Below are positions 24,734 through 35,955 of a stretch of DNA of 64,000 nucleotides, one piece after another; position 1 is the stretch's first letter; each line of letters starts with the position of its first letter. This DNA is from Alteromonas lipotrueiana. GTDB taxonomy: Bacteria; Pseudomonadota; Gammaproteobacteria; Enterobacterales; Alteromonadaceae. The notes under the pieces were generated by a model, which did not search any database, had not been told where the DNA came from, and saw only the letters and a program-made list of their open reading frames with translations. The stretch covers positions 1 through 64,000 of the forward strand of contig NZ_JAESDK010000021.1 in NCBI RefSeq assembly GCF_019249245.1, in the 5' to 3' direction. Made by a program: the position numbers and the translations under genes.

Positions 24734-26287
24734 TTATTTTTTAACAGCGACCTGCAAACGCTCAGGATGACTCCAGTCAAGATGGAATTTTTTACCTGCA
24801 GGTTTGTCGATACGCTGATAAGTATGAGCGCCAAAGTAATCGCGCTGACCTTGCAGCAGGTTAGCTGGCAATACTGCGGTACGATACGAGTCGTAATAGC
24901 TTAACGCCGACATCATTGCCGGACACGGAATACCAGCCAGCGTCGCCTGAGCGATAGCCTCGCGCCAGTCAGACTGCATTTGGGTGATTTGATCAGCAAA
25001 AAACGGATCCAGCAGCAGGTTCTCAAGATCTTCGTCATTCTCGTACGCATGTGCAATTGACTGCAAAAATACTGCGCGAATAATACAACCTGCCCGCCAG
25101 ATCTTAGCAATTTCACCAAATTCCAGGTCCCAGTTATGCTCAGTGGCAGCAGTTGCCATAAGCTGAAAGCCCTGCGCGTACGCACAGATTTTAGAGCAGT
25201 ACAGTGCTTGTTCCAGCTGATTTACCGTGCTCATTTTCGCTTCATCGCTAAGCGGTTGTGACTCGGGGCCATGCAAAATAGTACTCGCTTTAACGCGTTC
25301 TTCTTTAAGACCGGAAATACTGCGCGCAAACACTGCCGCGGTAATGGTTTGGGCAGGGCTGCCAACTTGCAAAGCACTTACCGCCGTCCACAATCCTGTT
25401 CCCTTCTGACCGGCTTTGTCTAAAATAACATCAACCAAAGGAACACCCGTTTCAGGGTCCATTTGCTCCAGCACCTCGGCGCTGATTTCCATCAGGTAGC
25501 TGTTTAGTTTACCTTCATTCCATTTACGAAAAACTTTAGCAATTTCGGCTGCCGACATTCGTAATGAAGAACGCATAATTTGATAGGCTTCACATATTAG
25601 CTGCATATCCGCGTATTCAATACCGTTGTGCACCATCTTAACGTAATGGCCTGCGCCCATGGTACCTATGTAAGTAGCACATGGTTCGCCGTTTTTAACC
25701 GGTTTGCCTGGCGTGTAGCTTTCGATGGGTTTGCCGGTCTCAGGATCGACCTTTGCGGCAATCGCCGTAAGCACCGGTTCAATTCGGGTCCAGGCATAGG
25801 GATTTCCGGAAGGCATCAGTGACGGTCCAAAGCGGGCGCCGACTTCACCACCAGAAACCGCGGTGGTGAAAAAGATAAATTTGCTTTTGTAGCGCTCTTC
25901 GCGCTCGACCGAATCGGTCCAAAGGCTGTTACCCGTATCAATAACAATATCGTCGGCTTTGATACCGGCATCGATAAGATGGTGACATACGTGATCGACC
26001 GGGTCGCCGGCCGGAACAGAGAGAATAATTAAATGAGGCGCTTTTAGCTTACTCAAAAGCTCAGTGTACGAGCTGCAACCTTCAATACGCGGTACAGAAT
26101 CATCGCCGCGTTCATCTGCTTCTTTAGCCAGTATCAAATCAACTTTACTTTGGTCTAAATCAAAGCACGCAACCCGATAACCATTGTCAGCTAAATTCAG
26201 GGTTAAATTCGCCCCCATAACGCCTAAGCCTATAAAACCTACATCGCAGTTTTTTTCGACCAGAGCATTTCCATCTTCTTTGTGCAT
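24734..26287 (-). CDS. gnd: 6-phosphogluconate dehydrogenase, decarboxylating
   Basis: Gnd oxidises and decarboxylates 6-phosphogluconate to ribulose 5-phosphate, the last oxidative step of the pentose phosphate pathway. The NAD(P) motif GFIGLGVMGANLTLNLAD opens the Rossmann domain; GGEVGARFGPSLMPSG and HYVKMVHNGIEYADMQL hold substrate and catalytic Lys; the C-terminal domain ends with YFGAHTYQRIDKPAGKKFHLDWS. About 517 residues from the ATG at 26287 (AAGGTG upstream); a start at 26320, with an even better AGGTGG site, would add 11 residues, so the start is uncertain. It competes with Edd for the same substrate. Probably co-transcribed with msrB. Confidence 0.93.
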   Translation of the reverse strand: MHKEDGNALVEKNCDVGFIGLGVMGANLTLNLADNGYRVACFDLDQSKVDLILAKEADERGDDSVPRIEGCSSYTELLSKLKAPHLIILSVPAGDPVDHVCHHLIDAGIKADDIVIDTGNSLWTDSVEREERYKSKFIFFTTAVSGGEVGARFGPSLMPSGNPYAWTRIEPVLTAIAAKVDPETGKPIESYTPGKPVKNGEPCATYIGTMGAGHYVKMVHNGIEYADMQLICEAYQIMRSSLRMSAAEIAKVFRKWNEGKLNSYLMEISAEVLEQMDPETGVPLVDVILDKAGQKGTGLWTAVSALQVGSPAQTITAAVFARSISGLKEERVKASTILHGPESQPLSDEAKMSTVNQLEQALYCSKICAYAQGFQLMATAATEHNWDLEFGEIAKIWRAGCIIRAVFLQSIAHAYENDEDLENLLLDPFFADQITQMQSDWREAIAQATLAGIPCPAMMSALSYYDSYRTAVLPANLLQGQRDYFGAHTYQRIDKPAGKKFHLDWSHPERLQVAVKK

Positions 26288-26367
26288 GGTTTTCACCTTG
26301 TGTTTCAGATGGCTGCGCATGTTACCACCTGCATCGCTTTTGAACACTGTAAACAACAGTTTGAAAA

Positions 26368-26398
26368 GAAAAAAGCCAGTGTCTTGTGTTCACTGGCG
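26368..26398 (-). terminator. terminator after glgX
   Basis: GCCAGTG (26375-26381) and CACTGGC (26391-26397) form a 7-base stem; on the minus strand it is followed by a T-rich run (GGCTTTTTTCTTTTC). It lies about 90 bases past the glgX stop and separates the malQ-glgB-glgX operon from gnd. Confidence 0.8.
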
Positions 26399-26485
26399 TT
26401 GACATTAAGATGGGGATACCGCGTTATTATTACAAGCTTACCCTGCTAAGTGACAAATAACCCCCACACCACCCACAAGTAATCT

Positions 26486-28576
26486 TTACGTTACGGGGGC
26501 AGGATTAACCAGGGTATGACTAAACACCGCCAGGCTTTTACCCGCTTGCAAAAAGGTATCCCGTACGCACATCTCAGGTTGCTCCTGTACTGATGGAAAC
26601 CGGGTGTCGAGCTTAAGTTGCCAGCCGCTACATTCACTTACCGTAGGTAACTGAACGGTGACTTCGCTTTCGCTGGTATTAAAACAAATAAACCAATGTT
26701 CAGCAGGCGCTTCAGGCGTGTCGAGTCCTTCAATTTCAACCCCGAAAGTCTGGTTATTTTCGTGCCAGTCCTCGGTTTCTTTCACCGCGCCATCGGGTTT
26801 GAACCAACGTATTTTTGACACATTATTACGTTGCTGCCACGGGTCAGTTGGTTCTAACAAATGACACAGCACATCACTGCTTTTTCGTAACTCAATAACG
26901 TAGCTACAAAAATTGAGAAAATCCTGCCGTCTTTTGTTCAGTTCCCAGTCATACCAGTTTATGTCGTTGTCCTGGCAGTAGGCATTGTTGTTGCCATGCT
27001 GAGTCTTACTTAATTCGTCAGCCCCAAGAACGTGCGGGGTGCCCTGACTTAACAGTAACGTTGCAAACATATTACGCTTTTGCTTTTCACGAAGCGCTAA
27101 TACTTTCGGGTCTTGCGTAGGGCCTTCTACCCCATAGTTTGCTGATAAATTGTGACCATGGCCGTCTTTGTTTTCTTCACCGTTAACCTCGTTATGCCTT
27201 TCGTTATAGCTAACCAGATCTTCTAAAGTAAACCCATCATGATAGGTAATATTGTTAACCGATGTATTGATGTGCCGGTGACCTTTAATAAAAATGTCGC
27301 CAGACCCGAAAACGCGGGTAGCAAATTCGGCGGTAGTGCCTTTATCGCCTCGCCAGAAAGCCCGAACATTATCGCGATACTTATCATTAACCTCTAGCCA
27401 ATCGCTATTAAAACTACCTAACTGGTAACCATCAGGACCAATGTCCCAAGGTTCGGCAATTAATACCGCCTGACTTATTATCGGATCTTGCTGCATAGCC
27501 CTAAGCAAACCTGCCGTAGGAGTAAAGTGTTGCGGCTCACGGCCAAGACTCACCGCCAGGTCAAACCGAAACCCGTCAACGCCGATAGCGGTTAACCAGA
27601 AGCGCAGAGCATCTAATATGAGTGTCATCATTTCTGGTTGCGCAGCATTTACGCTATTGCCACACCCTGAATGATTTGAAAAATACAACTCGCCGTTAGG
27701 CGCCTGCTCGTACAAATACGCCTGATAAGGGCAAAAGCCTTTAAACGATAAAACCGGTCCGCCCTTGCCGCCTTCGGCCGTGTGATTAAAGACCACATCA
27801 ACAATAACTTCTAAACCCGCTTCATGATAGCGATCTACCATTGTGCGTACTTCTGAAAGCGCATCAGCATGAGCGTAGCGTGGTTCTGGAGCGAAAAAGT
27901 TTACCGGATTGTAGCCCCAGTAGTTAGTCATGCCTTTTTCCGTGATATAAGGCTCGGGCATGAAAGATGCCATGGGCAAAAACTGAACGCTGGTTACCCC
28001 CAAGGCTTTTAAATGAGATAACACCGCCGGGTGACAAGCCCCAAGATATTTACCCCGCTGCTCAGCAGGTACTTGCGCATGTAACTGGGTAAGTCCTTTT
28101 ATATGCGCCTCGTACACAATTCGCTGATGCGGCTTCAGTTTTGGTTTAGCCGGGCGCTGCTCACAATAAACAGCGTGGTCTATCACCAGACACTTGGGCA
28201 CCATAAAATGCGAATCATTAATGTATTGGCGGGCATTCCAATGCACCGGCCGACTTAATGCTTTAGCATACGGGTCGATAAGCAGTTTATCGGCCGGAGA
28301 ACTATGCAATTCGCTATGGCCGCGATCTACCCGATAGGCATATAACTGACGATGCCCGATGCCATGGATAAGTCCGTGCCAGACGTCGCCTGTTTTATTG
28401 GCTAAGGCTATTTCGCAAAGTGTTTCTTCAGTATCAGAACTGTACAAACACAAAATCACCGAATGCGCATCAGGACTGTAGACGGCAAAATTCACACCTT
28501 CTGGTGTTACTGTAGCGCCTAGCGGTACTGCACTTCCACAGCTTTGAACCCACTGATTTTCTAACGATACATTCAA
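26486..28576 (-). CDS. glgX: glycogen debranching enzyme GlgX
   Basis: A 696-residue isoamylase-type GH13 enzyme that removes alpha-1,6 branches from glycogen or limit dextrins. A CBM48-like N-terminal domain (PLGATVTPEGVNFAVYS) precedes the barrel with VIVDVVFNHTAEGG, GVDGFRFDLAVSLGRE (nucleophile Asp), LIAEPWDIGPDGYQLGSF (acid/base Glu) and ITYHDGFTLEDLVSY. Length and motifs fit the family. It lies 9 bases after glgB on the same strand, in the operon malQ-glgB-glgX. glgC, glgA and glgP are not in the window, so synthesis from ADP-glucose cannot be inferred here. The ATG is the first in frame. Confidence 0.93.
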   Translation of the reverse strand: MNVSLENQWVQSCGSAVPLGATVTPEGVNFAVYSPDAHSVILCLYSSDTEETLCEIALANKTGDVWHGLIHGIGHRQLYAYRVDRGHSELHSSPADKLLIDPYAKALSRPVHWNARQYINDSHFMVPKCLVIDHAVYCEQRPAKPKLKPHQRIVYEAHIKGLTQLHAQVPAEQRGKYLGACHPAVLSHLKALGVTSVQFLPMASFMPEPYITEKGMTNYWGYNPVNFFAPEPRYAHADALSEVRTMVDRYHEAGLEVIVDVVFNHTAEGGKGGPVLSFKGFCPYQAYLYEQAPNGELYFSNHSGCGNSVNAAQPEMMTLILDALRFWLTAIGVDGFRFDLAVSLGREPQHFTPTAGLLRAMQQDPIISQAVLIAEPWDIGPDGYQLGSFNSDWLEVNDKYRDNVRAFWRGDKGTTAEFATRVFGSGDIFIKGHRHINTSVNNITYHDGFTLEDLVSYNERHNEVNGEENKDGHGHNLSANYGVEGPTQDPKVLALREKQKRNMFATLLLSQGTPHVLGADELSKTQHGNNNAYCQDNDINWYDWELNKRRQDFLNFCSYVIELRKSSDVLCHLLEPTDPWQQRNNVSKIRWFKPDGAVKETEDWHENNQTFGVEIEGLDTPEAPAEHWFICFNTSESEVTVQLPTVSECSGWQLKLDTRFPSVQEQPEMCVRDTFLQAGKSLAVFSHTLVNPAPVT

Positions 28577-28585
28577 AATATTGTC

Positions 28586-30751
28586 CTATTCACAAATCCA
28601 ATAAACCGTTGCCAAAGGAGGCAGGGTAACTTCTATCGAATGAGGTAAATTGTTCCACGGTACCGATTGTGCTCTGGCTTTTGTTGATACCGCGTAACCG
28701 CTGCCCCAAAAGCACTCATCATCGGTGTTTAGCAGCAAGGTATAATCTTTGTCACTTTCTACACCTATGCGAAAATTTTCATAAGGCGTAGCGGTCATAT
28801 TGCTGATAACACAAATTTGCTGAGTGCGTTTTTTATTGTGGCGTATAAACGAAACCACGCTTTGCCCCGAATTGCTAAGGTCAATCCAGCTAAATCCGGT
28901 GTGGTCATGGTCCAGTTCATACAGCGCGGGGTGCTGTCGGTACAACCTATTCAACGTTCGGTATAAATGCTGTATCCCCTGATGCTTGGGGTATTCCAGT
29001 AAGTGCCAATCAAGCGAAGTATCATGATTCCATTCTTTAAACTGGGCCAGCTCGTTCCCCATAAAGTTAAGCTTTTTACCTGGATGGCCAAACATGTACG
29101 CCGCATAAGTACGAAGATTAGCCGCAGCCTGCCATTCATCACCTGGCATTTTTTCAAGCAAGCTGCCTTTTCCGTGCACCACTTCATCATGGGACAACGG
29201 CAATACAAAGTTTTCGTCATAGGCATAGACCATTGAAAATGTTAGCTGGCCATGATGATGCGCCCGATAAGCCGGGTCTTTGCTCATATAACTTAATGAG
29301 TCATGCATCCAGCCCATATTCCACTTAAACCCAAAGCCCAGCCCGCCGCTGCTAACCGGTCTGGAAACCCCTGCAAACGAAGTGGATTCTTCGGCAATGG
29401 TCATCGCATCCGGAAAATGACGATACACTTCTTCGTTCATCCAGCGCAGTAAACTTATGGCCTCGTAATTTTGATTGCCGCCATCAACGTTGGGTATCCA
29501 TTCACCCTCATTGCGCGAATAATCCAGATACAACATCGAAGCAACTGCATCAACTCTTAGTCCGTCTATATGGAATTTGTCTAACCAGAATAATGCATTG
29601 GCAACCAGAAACTGGCGCACGCTGTCTTTACCAAAATCGTAAATACAAGAGTTCCAGTCAGGATGCCAGCCGCGTCTTGGGTCGTCATATTCATAAACAT
29701 GACTACCGTCAAAGCGAGCCAGTCCATGACCGTCTTCAGGAAAATGCGCCGGAACCCAATCAATAATAACGCCCAGCCCGCTTTGGTGGCACTTGTCTAC
29801 AAAGTACTTAAAGTCGTCTGGAGTACCAAAACGACTGGTCGGAGCGAACATTCCTACCGGCTGGTATCCCCATGAACCGTCAAAAGGAAATTCAGAGACC
29901 GGCATTAATTCAAGATGGGTATAACCCATATCTACCGCGTAAGGAACCAGGGTATCGGCCAGTTCGTGATAACTTAAATAGCGACGTTCATCGTCAGGTT
30001 TACGCCACGACCCCAGGTGTACCTCATAGATACTCATGGGCTGATGATATTTGTCATAGCCGCGTTGGGCCATCCAGCTTTCGTCTTGCCACTGATACTC
30101 ATTATGGTCGTAGACTACCGAGGCATGAGATGGGTATTGCTCAGCCTGGTAACCCAGCGGGTCTGCTTTATGGGGTAACGTATTACCACAGCCATCTTTT
30201 ATCTGAAACTTATAACGGTCACCGGCAACCACTTCAGGCATAACCAGCACCCAGTAACCAATCTGGGTTTTTTCCAGCGGATGCAACCGCCCGTCCCAGC
30301 GATTAAAGTCGCCAATAACGGATACCGCGGAAGCATTAGGGGCAAACACACAAAAACGGATAGCCTGATGTCCGCCGTCCAGAGTTATTACTTGCGCCCC
30401 ACCCTGCTGGTACAGATTAGCGGGCTGGTGGTCAATAAAATGGACCGCACTAAAAGCCTGAGTTTTAAATTGATAAGGGTCCAGATGTTTTTCTACGCGA
30501 TCTTGATAGTGAACATGCAGGCAGTACAGCATATCGTCTTGCAGTTCTGAAAAAGTCCCTTCAAACAAACCTGGCTCTTGGTCAGGCTCAAGACGACCAA
30601 GAACGACTTCTGAATCGGCAAGACTGAGTTCGACCAGTGTGGCATCAGGACGCCATACACAAATCCGCTGTCCTTGCGGTGTTTCAAATTTTCCTAATTT
30701 TGAAAATGGGTTTGTGCAACTGGCCCAGGCTAATTGTTGCTCGATATGCAT
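28586..30751 (-). CDS. glgB: 1,4-alpha-glucan branching enzyme
   Basis: A 721-residue GlgB that introduces alpha-1,6 branches. It has an N-terminal extra domain and CBM48 (FCVFAPNASAVSVIGDFNRWDGR), then the GH13 barrel: YTHLELMPVSEFPFDGSWGYQ, GVIIDWVPAHFPEDGHGL, IDGLRVDAVASMLYLDYSR (nucleophile Asp), TIAEESTSF (acid/base Glu) and LPLSHDEVVHGKGSL. Length matches E. coli GlgB. It is the middle gene of malQ-glgB-glgX, separated by 57 and 9 bases. Together with MalQ it can remodel maltodextrins into branched glucan; whether true glycogen is made depends on genes outside the window. Confidence 0.95.
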   Translation of the reverse strand: MHIEQQLAWASCTNPFSKLGKFETPQGQRICVWRPDATLVELSLADSEVVLGRLEPDQEPGLFEGTFSELQDDMLYCLHVHYQDRVEKHLDPYQFKTQAFSAVHFIDHQPANLYQQGGAQVITLDGGHQAIRFCVFAPNASAVSVIGDFNRWDGRLHPLEKTQIGYWVLVMPEVVAGDRYKFQIKDGCGNTLPHKADPLGYQAEQYPSHASVVYDHNEYQWQDESWMAQRGYDKYHQPMSIYEVHLGSWRKPDDERRYLSYHELADTLVPYAVDMGYTHLELMPVSEFPFDGSWGYQPVGMFAPTSRFGTPDDFKYFVDKCHQSGLGVIIDWVPAHFPEDGHGLARFDGSHVYEYDDPRRGWHPDWNSCIYDFGKDSVRQFLVANALFWLDKFHIDGLRVDAVASMLYLDYSRNEGEWIPNVDGGNQNYEAISLLRWMNEEVYRHFPDAMTIAEESTSFAGVSRPVSSGGLGFGFKWNMGWMHDSLSYMSKDPAYRAHHHGQLTFSMVYAYDENFVLPLSHDEVVHGKGSLLEKMPGDEWQAAANLRTYAAYMFGHPGKKLNFMGNELAQFKEWNHDTSLDWHLLEYPKHQGIQHLYRTLNRLYRQHPALYELDHDHTGFSWIDLSNSGQSVVSFIRHNKKRTQQICVISNMTATPYENFRIGVESDKDYTLLLNTDDECFWGSGYAVSTKARAQSVPWNNLPHSIEVTLPPLATVYWICE

Positions 30752-30808
30752 GATGTACTCCTGTACCCGGTGCCGCCAAAATAAGCGGCGCCCTCAGTGA
30801 TCAATAGT

Positions 30809-33016
30809 TTATTTGTTTGTGCTAGCCTGATCGCGTGCATCAGTTAGCCGTTTTGCCAGTTGCGCCAGGTTTTCGTCAGCAAAAATATCTTCAAGGTTAC
30901 GTGTAAGCTTACGGCGCCAATTTGGATATTCGTCGAAAGTACCAGGGATGTTCACCGGCATATCCATTTGCAACCAATCTTCAAGTTGCAAGCTTAACAG
31001 GGCGCTGGAGCCTGTTGCCATATGCGTTTGTAAGCCAAAATTTAGCGGCTGAGTCATTGCTGTTTGGTTTACGTCCCGGGATACCTCGCCACTTAACGTA
31101 TTATGGCCGTCCATCGAATTCAGAATTTCCTGTTTGTCGGCGTGTCGAGCTGCGTATAAGTTTTGTAAAACATCTTCTGATGGATATAACCCCAGCTCTT
31201 TACCTAACTCAAGATCATGGCAGTGCCAGTACCCTATCAAAGTAGGCATATCGTGAGTGGTTAACGTAGACATGGACTGCTCTGGATAATGCGAAGGTGA
31301 GAAAAATCCACCATCTTCGGCTTGTTCAAAGAAAAATACCCGATAAGAAAAAATGCCATTTTCTGCCAGCTTACCACGAATTTCTTCAGGTACGGTGCCC
31401 AGATCTTCACCTATGACGAGGTTTTTATTACGATGACTTTCAAGAGCTAATATGCCAAGCAAATCATCTACCGGATAATAAACATACCCCCCCTCGCGGG
31501 CGTGATCACCTTCAGGTACCCACCACAATCGAAGCAATGCCATGACATGGTCAATTCTTAACGCCCCGGCTGAGGCCATATTTGAAGAAAACAGATCAAT
31601 AATTGGCTGATATCCCTGATCATACAGACGTTGCGGGTCCATGGGCGGTAACCCCCACTTTTGACCCAACGGGCCTAAAACATCCGGCGGCGCACCCACA
31701 CTGGCTTTTACACAGTACAGGTCTTTGTTGCCCCAAATTTCAGCACTTCCTTCACTGACACCCACGGCCAGGTCGCGATACAAACCTATGGTCATGCCGG
31801 CTTTTTGCGCCGCCTGATTAGCCTGTTCTAGCTGTTCAGCAGCCTGCCACTGCAAAAACTGATAGAAACGTACTCGTTTTGCATGTTTCTTTGCAAACTT
31901 GGTCACTTCCGGTTTGTGATATTCTTTAAATTTGTCTGGAAATACCGGCCAGCCCCACGACGGTTCACCGGCGTCTTTAAGATGCTCTTGCATAACATCA
32001 TAAACGGCCAGCATATCGAGACTTTCCCCGCCATTTTCGATAAACGCATTAAACGCTTTGAGCTGGCGGCTGTTTTTATCAAAATATTGCTTCTCATAAG
32101 TGCTAAAAACAGCATTCAGTACTTCTATCTTAAGCTCTGCAACTAATGCATAGTCAACATGCTGGGCGTCACGGGCGGCCTGAAGCTTGGTTTTGAACTG
32201 CTGACTGTTTACTATCTTTTGCACAGCAGCGTCCTGATAACCGTCGATGGCTGTTACATCAAGGTATAAGAAGTTTAACCATCGACGAGATGATGGGCCA
32301 TACGGGCTACAGGCTTCAGGATTCGCAGGGTATAAAGCATGAATAGGATTAAGACCGATAAACTGTGCACCCTTTTTGGCCGCGTCAGTGACCAATCGAT
32401 CCAGGTCCGAAAAATCGCCTATTCCCCAGTTTGTCTGGCTGCGCACACAGTATAACTGAACACTAAGACCCCACACTTTATGACCTGATGCAATTGAGTC
32501 TGGCATGTAGCAAGAGTCGGGAGCCATGATTAATCGCATGGTAACAAACGCTTCATCATCACCTTCAACCATTAGTTTTAGCGTGTGATAACCCGGCTCA
32601 AGTTGCTCTTCAAAATCTATGACGTATTCCTGGTATTCAACCTCTTCAAGTTGTGCAACATTAATTAGCTGAGTATCAACCGGAACAAATGTCTTGGTAA
32701 ACACCTTGCCCTGCTCGGTGGTAACCACAAAATCGTACGTATCATTTACCAACTCTAACGGCAACCTCAACGAAAACTTCAACCGTTCAGAGACCCTGCT
32801 TACCTGAACAGGGTTGAGCACTGACTGCCAGTAAGTCAAAGTCTCTGTTTTTATCTGATTCAGAACCGCTTCTTCGTCGGTAGTATCATAGCCAAGCGCA
32901 TTAAGTAATTTTTCCTTGCTGCTTTGCTTAATAACCGCAGGTTTTCCCCAGGCATCTACGTAATTTGATTCAATGCCGCGCATTTCTGCCAGCGTTTGTA
33001 AAACTTGATTGGTCAT
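30809..33016 (-). CDS. malQ: 4-alpha-glucanotransferase (amylomaltase)
   Basis: A 735-residue GH77 amylomaltase that moves maltosyl units between dextrins and releases glucose. Family signatures: GHKVWGLSVQLYCVRSQTNWG, GDFSDLDRLV, GAQFIGLNPIHALYPANP, SPYGPSSRRWLNFLYLDV, IGLYRDLAVGVSEGSAEIW, ALRIDHVMALLRLWWVPEG (nucleophile Asp), VIGEDLGTVP (acid/base Glu) and TTHDMPTLIGYW. The N-terminal about 180 residues are the extra domain typical of proteobacterial MalQ. First gene of the malQ-glgB-glgX operon, divergent from gapA; the 243-base region between them contains a candidate HexR box. Confidence 0.95.
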   Translation of the reverse strand: MTNQVLQTLAEMRGIESNYVDAWGKPAVIKQSSKEKLLNALGYDTTDEEAVLNQIKTETLTYWQSVLNPVQVSRVSERLKFSLRLPLELVNDTYDFVVTTEQGKVFTKTFVPVDTQLINVAQLEEVEYQEYVIDFEEQLEPGYHTLKLMVEGDDEAFVTMRLIMAPDSCYMPDSIASGHKVWGLSVQLYCVRSQTNWGIGDFSDLDRLVTDAAKKGAQFIGLNPIHALYPANPEACSPYGPSSRRWLNFLYLDVTAIDGYQDAAVQKIVNSQQFKTKLQAARDAQHVDYALVAELKIEVLNAVFSTYEKQYFDKNSRQLKAFNAFIENGGESLDMLAVYDVMQEHLKDAGEPSWGWPVFPDKFKEYHKPEVTKFAKKHAKRVRFYQFLQWQAAEQLEQANQAAQKAGMTIGLYRDLAVGVSEGSAEIWGNKDLYCVKASVGAPPDVLGPLGQKWGLPPMDPQRLYDQGYQPIIDLFSSNMASAGALRIDHVMALLRLWWVPEGDHAREGGYVYYPVDDLLGILALESHRNKNLVIGEDLGTVPEEIRGKLAENGIFSYRVFFFEQAEDGGFFSPSHYPEQSMSTLTTHDMPTLIGYWHCHDLELGKELGLYPSEDVLQNLYAARHADKQEILNSMDGHNTLSGEVSRDVNQTAMTQPLNFGLQTHMATGSSALLSLQLEDWLQMDMPVNIPGTFDEYPNWRRKLTRNLEDIFADENLAQLAKRLTDARDQASTNK

Positions 33017-33154
33017 TCTAGCGTATTCCTTAATCGGGCTGCGTTAGTGCATAAGATGTTAAAAGGCGAACGGGTCACTTTCGCCTACATACCGTTAACA
33101 TTATGTGAAAGCATCGGTTAAGCGAAATTGAATACGTTTGCATAAATTTAGTTT

Positions 33155-33169
33155 CGTAATAAAGCTACA
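33155..33169. promoter_or_regulatory. candidate HexR box between malQ and gapA
   Basis: CGTAATAAAGCTACA matches the HexR consensus TGTAATNNNATTACA in 9 of its 12 fixed positions and lies 90 bases upstream of gapA, in the shared control region with malQ. gapA is a known HexR target in Shewanella and relatives. Weaker than the zwf and pykA sites, so moderate to low confidence. Confidence 0.4.
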
Positions 33170-33256
33170 TTAAAGCAATTACTTTTGCTAATTGTGCCAT
33201 TTTGATCCATACTTTACGTAATTTATTTACATTAAACTATACTTAAGTAGAGGTAA

Positions 33257-34255
<999 letters not shown>

Positions 34256-34307
34256 TAATACCTACGGGGCTGATAGGGTTGTCTTGTCAGGTCGCCCGAA
34301 TGAGAAC

Positions 34308-34337
34308 AAAGGTGCGCGTAAAACCGCACCTTTTTTG
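34308..34337 (+). terminator. gapA terminator
   Basis: AAAGGTGCG (34308-34316) and CGCACCTTT (34325-34333) form a perfect stem with a run of six T; located 53 bases past the gapA stop. Confidence 0.9.
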
Positions 34338-34402
34338 TGTGTGTAGTTCATACGGGTTGCGTGATATACGTAACGATTGCGATAAGTAGGATATTAACAA
34401 TA

Positions 34403-35254
34403 ATGAGTATTGCCCCAGATATTGAGGTCAGTGAAATCTCAGGCATCACGTTTTTAGACATTGAAAACCGATTTGCAAGCGCCCGAATAAGCTTATTCGG
34501 GGGACATATACTGTCCTACATACCAAAAAGCGATAACCAGGAGAGATTGTGGTTAAGCCCTTATGCTTCGCTTAACGGGGGAAAACCCATACGCGGTGGA
34601 GTGCCGGTATGCTGGCCCTGGTTTAGTGATGACCATGGTCGCGAAAAAGGTGAGTTACCCTCTCATGGTATTTTACGTGCTCAGGTATGGCAGTTGCAAA
34701 GCAGTGAATCATCTGAAAAAGGCACCCATATTAAACTTGTGCCGTCTTATACCCGCGCCGACGGGTTTGAATATGATTGTGAAGTAAGCTTAGATATTCT
34801 GGTTGGAGAAACCTTGCAAATACGCCTGACCACCAAAAATTCAGGCATTGTTCCGTTTACTTTCAATACCGCTTTACATACCTATTTTCAGGTAGACAAT
34901 ATTCAGAAAACTGAATTAACCGGTATCGAAGGAAACTATAAAGACAAGACCGATAACTGGGCCATAAAAGCCAGTCCGACTCCCTACACTATTGTAAGTG
35001 AGACCGACCGCATACATTTGACACCAGTGCCTCGCACCCAAATTTTACAACAACAAACACCTTTTACGGCTATTGAATCTGAAGGTCACGATAGTTTAGT
35101 GGTCTGGAATCCGTGGCAAGGCGCGGCGTCTATTTCAGATATGGACGCTTTTGGCTACAAGCATATGATTTGTATTGAAACTGCCGTTACACAGGGCGCT
35201 GTGGTAGAGCCTGGTGAGCAACATTGTTTACAGCAGACAATTGTTCCGGTTTAA
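34403..35254 (+). CDS. hexose-6-phosphate mutarotase (YeaD-like)
   Basis: A 283-residue aldose-1-epimerase-fold protein of the YeaD group, which interconverts alpha and beta anomers of glucose 6-phosphate. Motifs: GGHILSYIPKSDNQERLWLSP, KPIRGGVPVCWPWF, LPSHGILRAQVWQL (His), FNTALHTYFQV (His) and WNPWQGAASISDMD. These match the family over its full length. The ATG at 34403 is preferred; a longer frame to 34337 would begin inside the gapA terminator. It sits between gapA and the Entner-Doudoroff operon and converges with eda, consistent with supplying the beta anomer to Zwf. Confidence 0.9.
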   Translation: MSIAPDIEVSEISGITFLDIENRFASARISLFGGHILSYIPKSDNQERLWLSPYASLNGGKPIRGGVPVCWPWFSDDHGREKGELPSHGILRAQVWQLQSSESSEKGTHIKLVPSYTRADGFEYDCEVSLDILVGETLQIRLTTKNSGIVPFTFNTALHTYFQVDNIQKTELTGIEGNYKDKTDNWAIKASPTPYTIVSETDRIHLTPVPRTQILQQQTPFTAIESEGHDSLVVWNPWQGAASISDMDAFGYKHMICIETAVTQGAVVEPGEQHCLQQTIVPV

Positions 35255-35263
35255 CAAAAGAGC

Positions 35264-35293
35264 AGGTACTGCGTAAATTAAAGCGCAGTACCT
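35264..35293. terminator. convergent hairpin between mutarotase gene and eda
   Basis: AGGTACTGCG and CGCAGTACCT form a perfect 10-base stem with a 10-base AT loop in the 53 bases between two converging genes. The T tail is short (TTAATCT), so it is a moderate bidirectional terminator. Confidence 0.65.
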
Positions 35294-35307
35294 TAATCTA
35301 AACTCAA

Positions 35308-35955
35308 TTACTGAGCTTGTGCGCCTGATACGGCTTCTTTAGCCAGCTGAGTTATGCGTTCCCAATCGCCGCTTTCGATAGCGTCATCAGGAGCCACCCA
35401 CGAGCCGCCAACACACACGACATTTTTTAATGCCAGATAATCTTTATAGTTGGCAAGACTGATACCGCCGGTTGGACAAAATGTAACATCCGGAAATGGG
35501 CCGCTGATAGATTTAATGGCTTTTATACCGCCTGATGCTTCAGCAGGGAAAAACTTCATATGCGTGTATCCTGCGTCTTTAGCCTTCATTAAATCTGAAG
35601 TAGAAGAGATACCCGGGATCAAAGGAATTTCGCACTCTTTACCCGCTTTTAATAACTCGGCGGTCATACCCGGACTAATCGCAAACTTTGCCCCGGCTTC
35701 AACGACATTTTTAAGCTCTTGTGCGTTGGTTACCGTCCCGGCTCCAATCAATGCATCAGGAACTTCGGTCGCAATGCGTTTAATGACATCCAGCGCCTGT
35801 GCAGTACGCAGAGTAACTTCCAATACCTTTATACCACCGGCCATTAACGCCTTGGCTAAAGGAACGGCTTTTTCCACATCGTTAATTACCAATACTGGCA
35901 CTACGGGCCCCGCTGCAAAAACCTCGGCGGGAGAAAGCTTCCATTTTGTTGTCAT
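35308..35955 (-). CDS. eda: KDPG aldolase
   Basis: A 215-residue 2-keto-3-deoxy-6-phosphogluconate aldolase, which yields pyruvate and glyceraldehyde 3-phosphate, the second step of the Entner-Doudoroff pathway. [47 protein letters not shown] (Schiff-base Lys) and [18 protein letters not shown] are all typical. Its ATG overlaps the glk stop (ATGA), so it is the last gene of zwf-pgl-edd-glk-eda. Control is expected from the HexR box before zwf. Confidence 0.97.
   Translation of the reverse strand: MTTKWKLSPAEVFAAGPVVPVLVINDVEKAVPLAKALMAGGIKVLEVTLRTAQALDVIKRIATEVPDALIGAGTVTNAQELKNVVEAGAKFAISPGMTAELLKAGKECEIPLIPGISSTSDLMKAKDAGYTHMKFFPAEASGGIKAIKSISGPFPDVTFCPTGGISLANYKDYLALKNVVCVGGSWVAPDDAIESGDWERITQLAKEAVSGAQAQ

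Noticed and set aside
26486..33016. Complete glycogen synthesis operon
   Set aside because: glgC, glgA and glgP are not present; malQ-glgB-glgX alone only supports remodelling of alpha-glucans.
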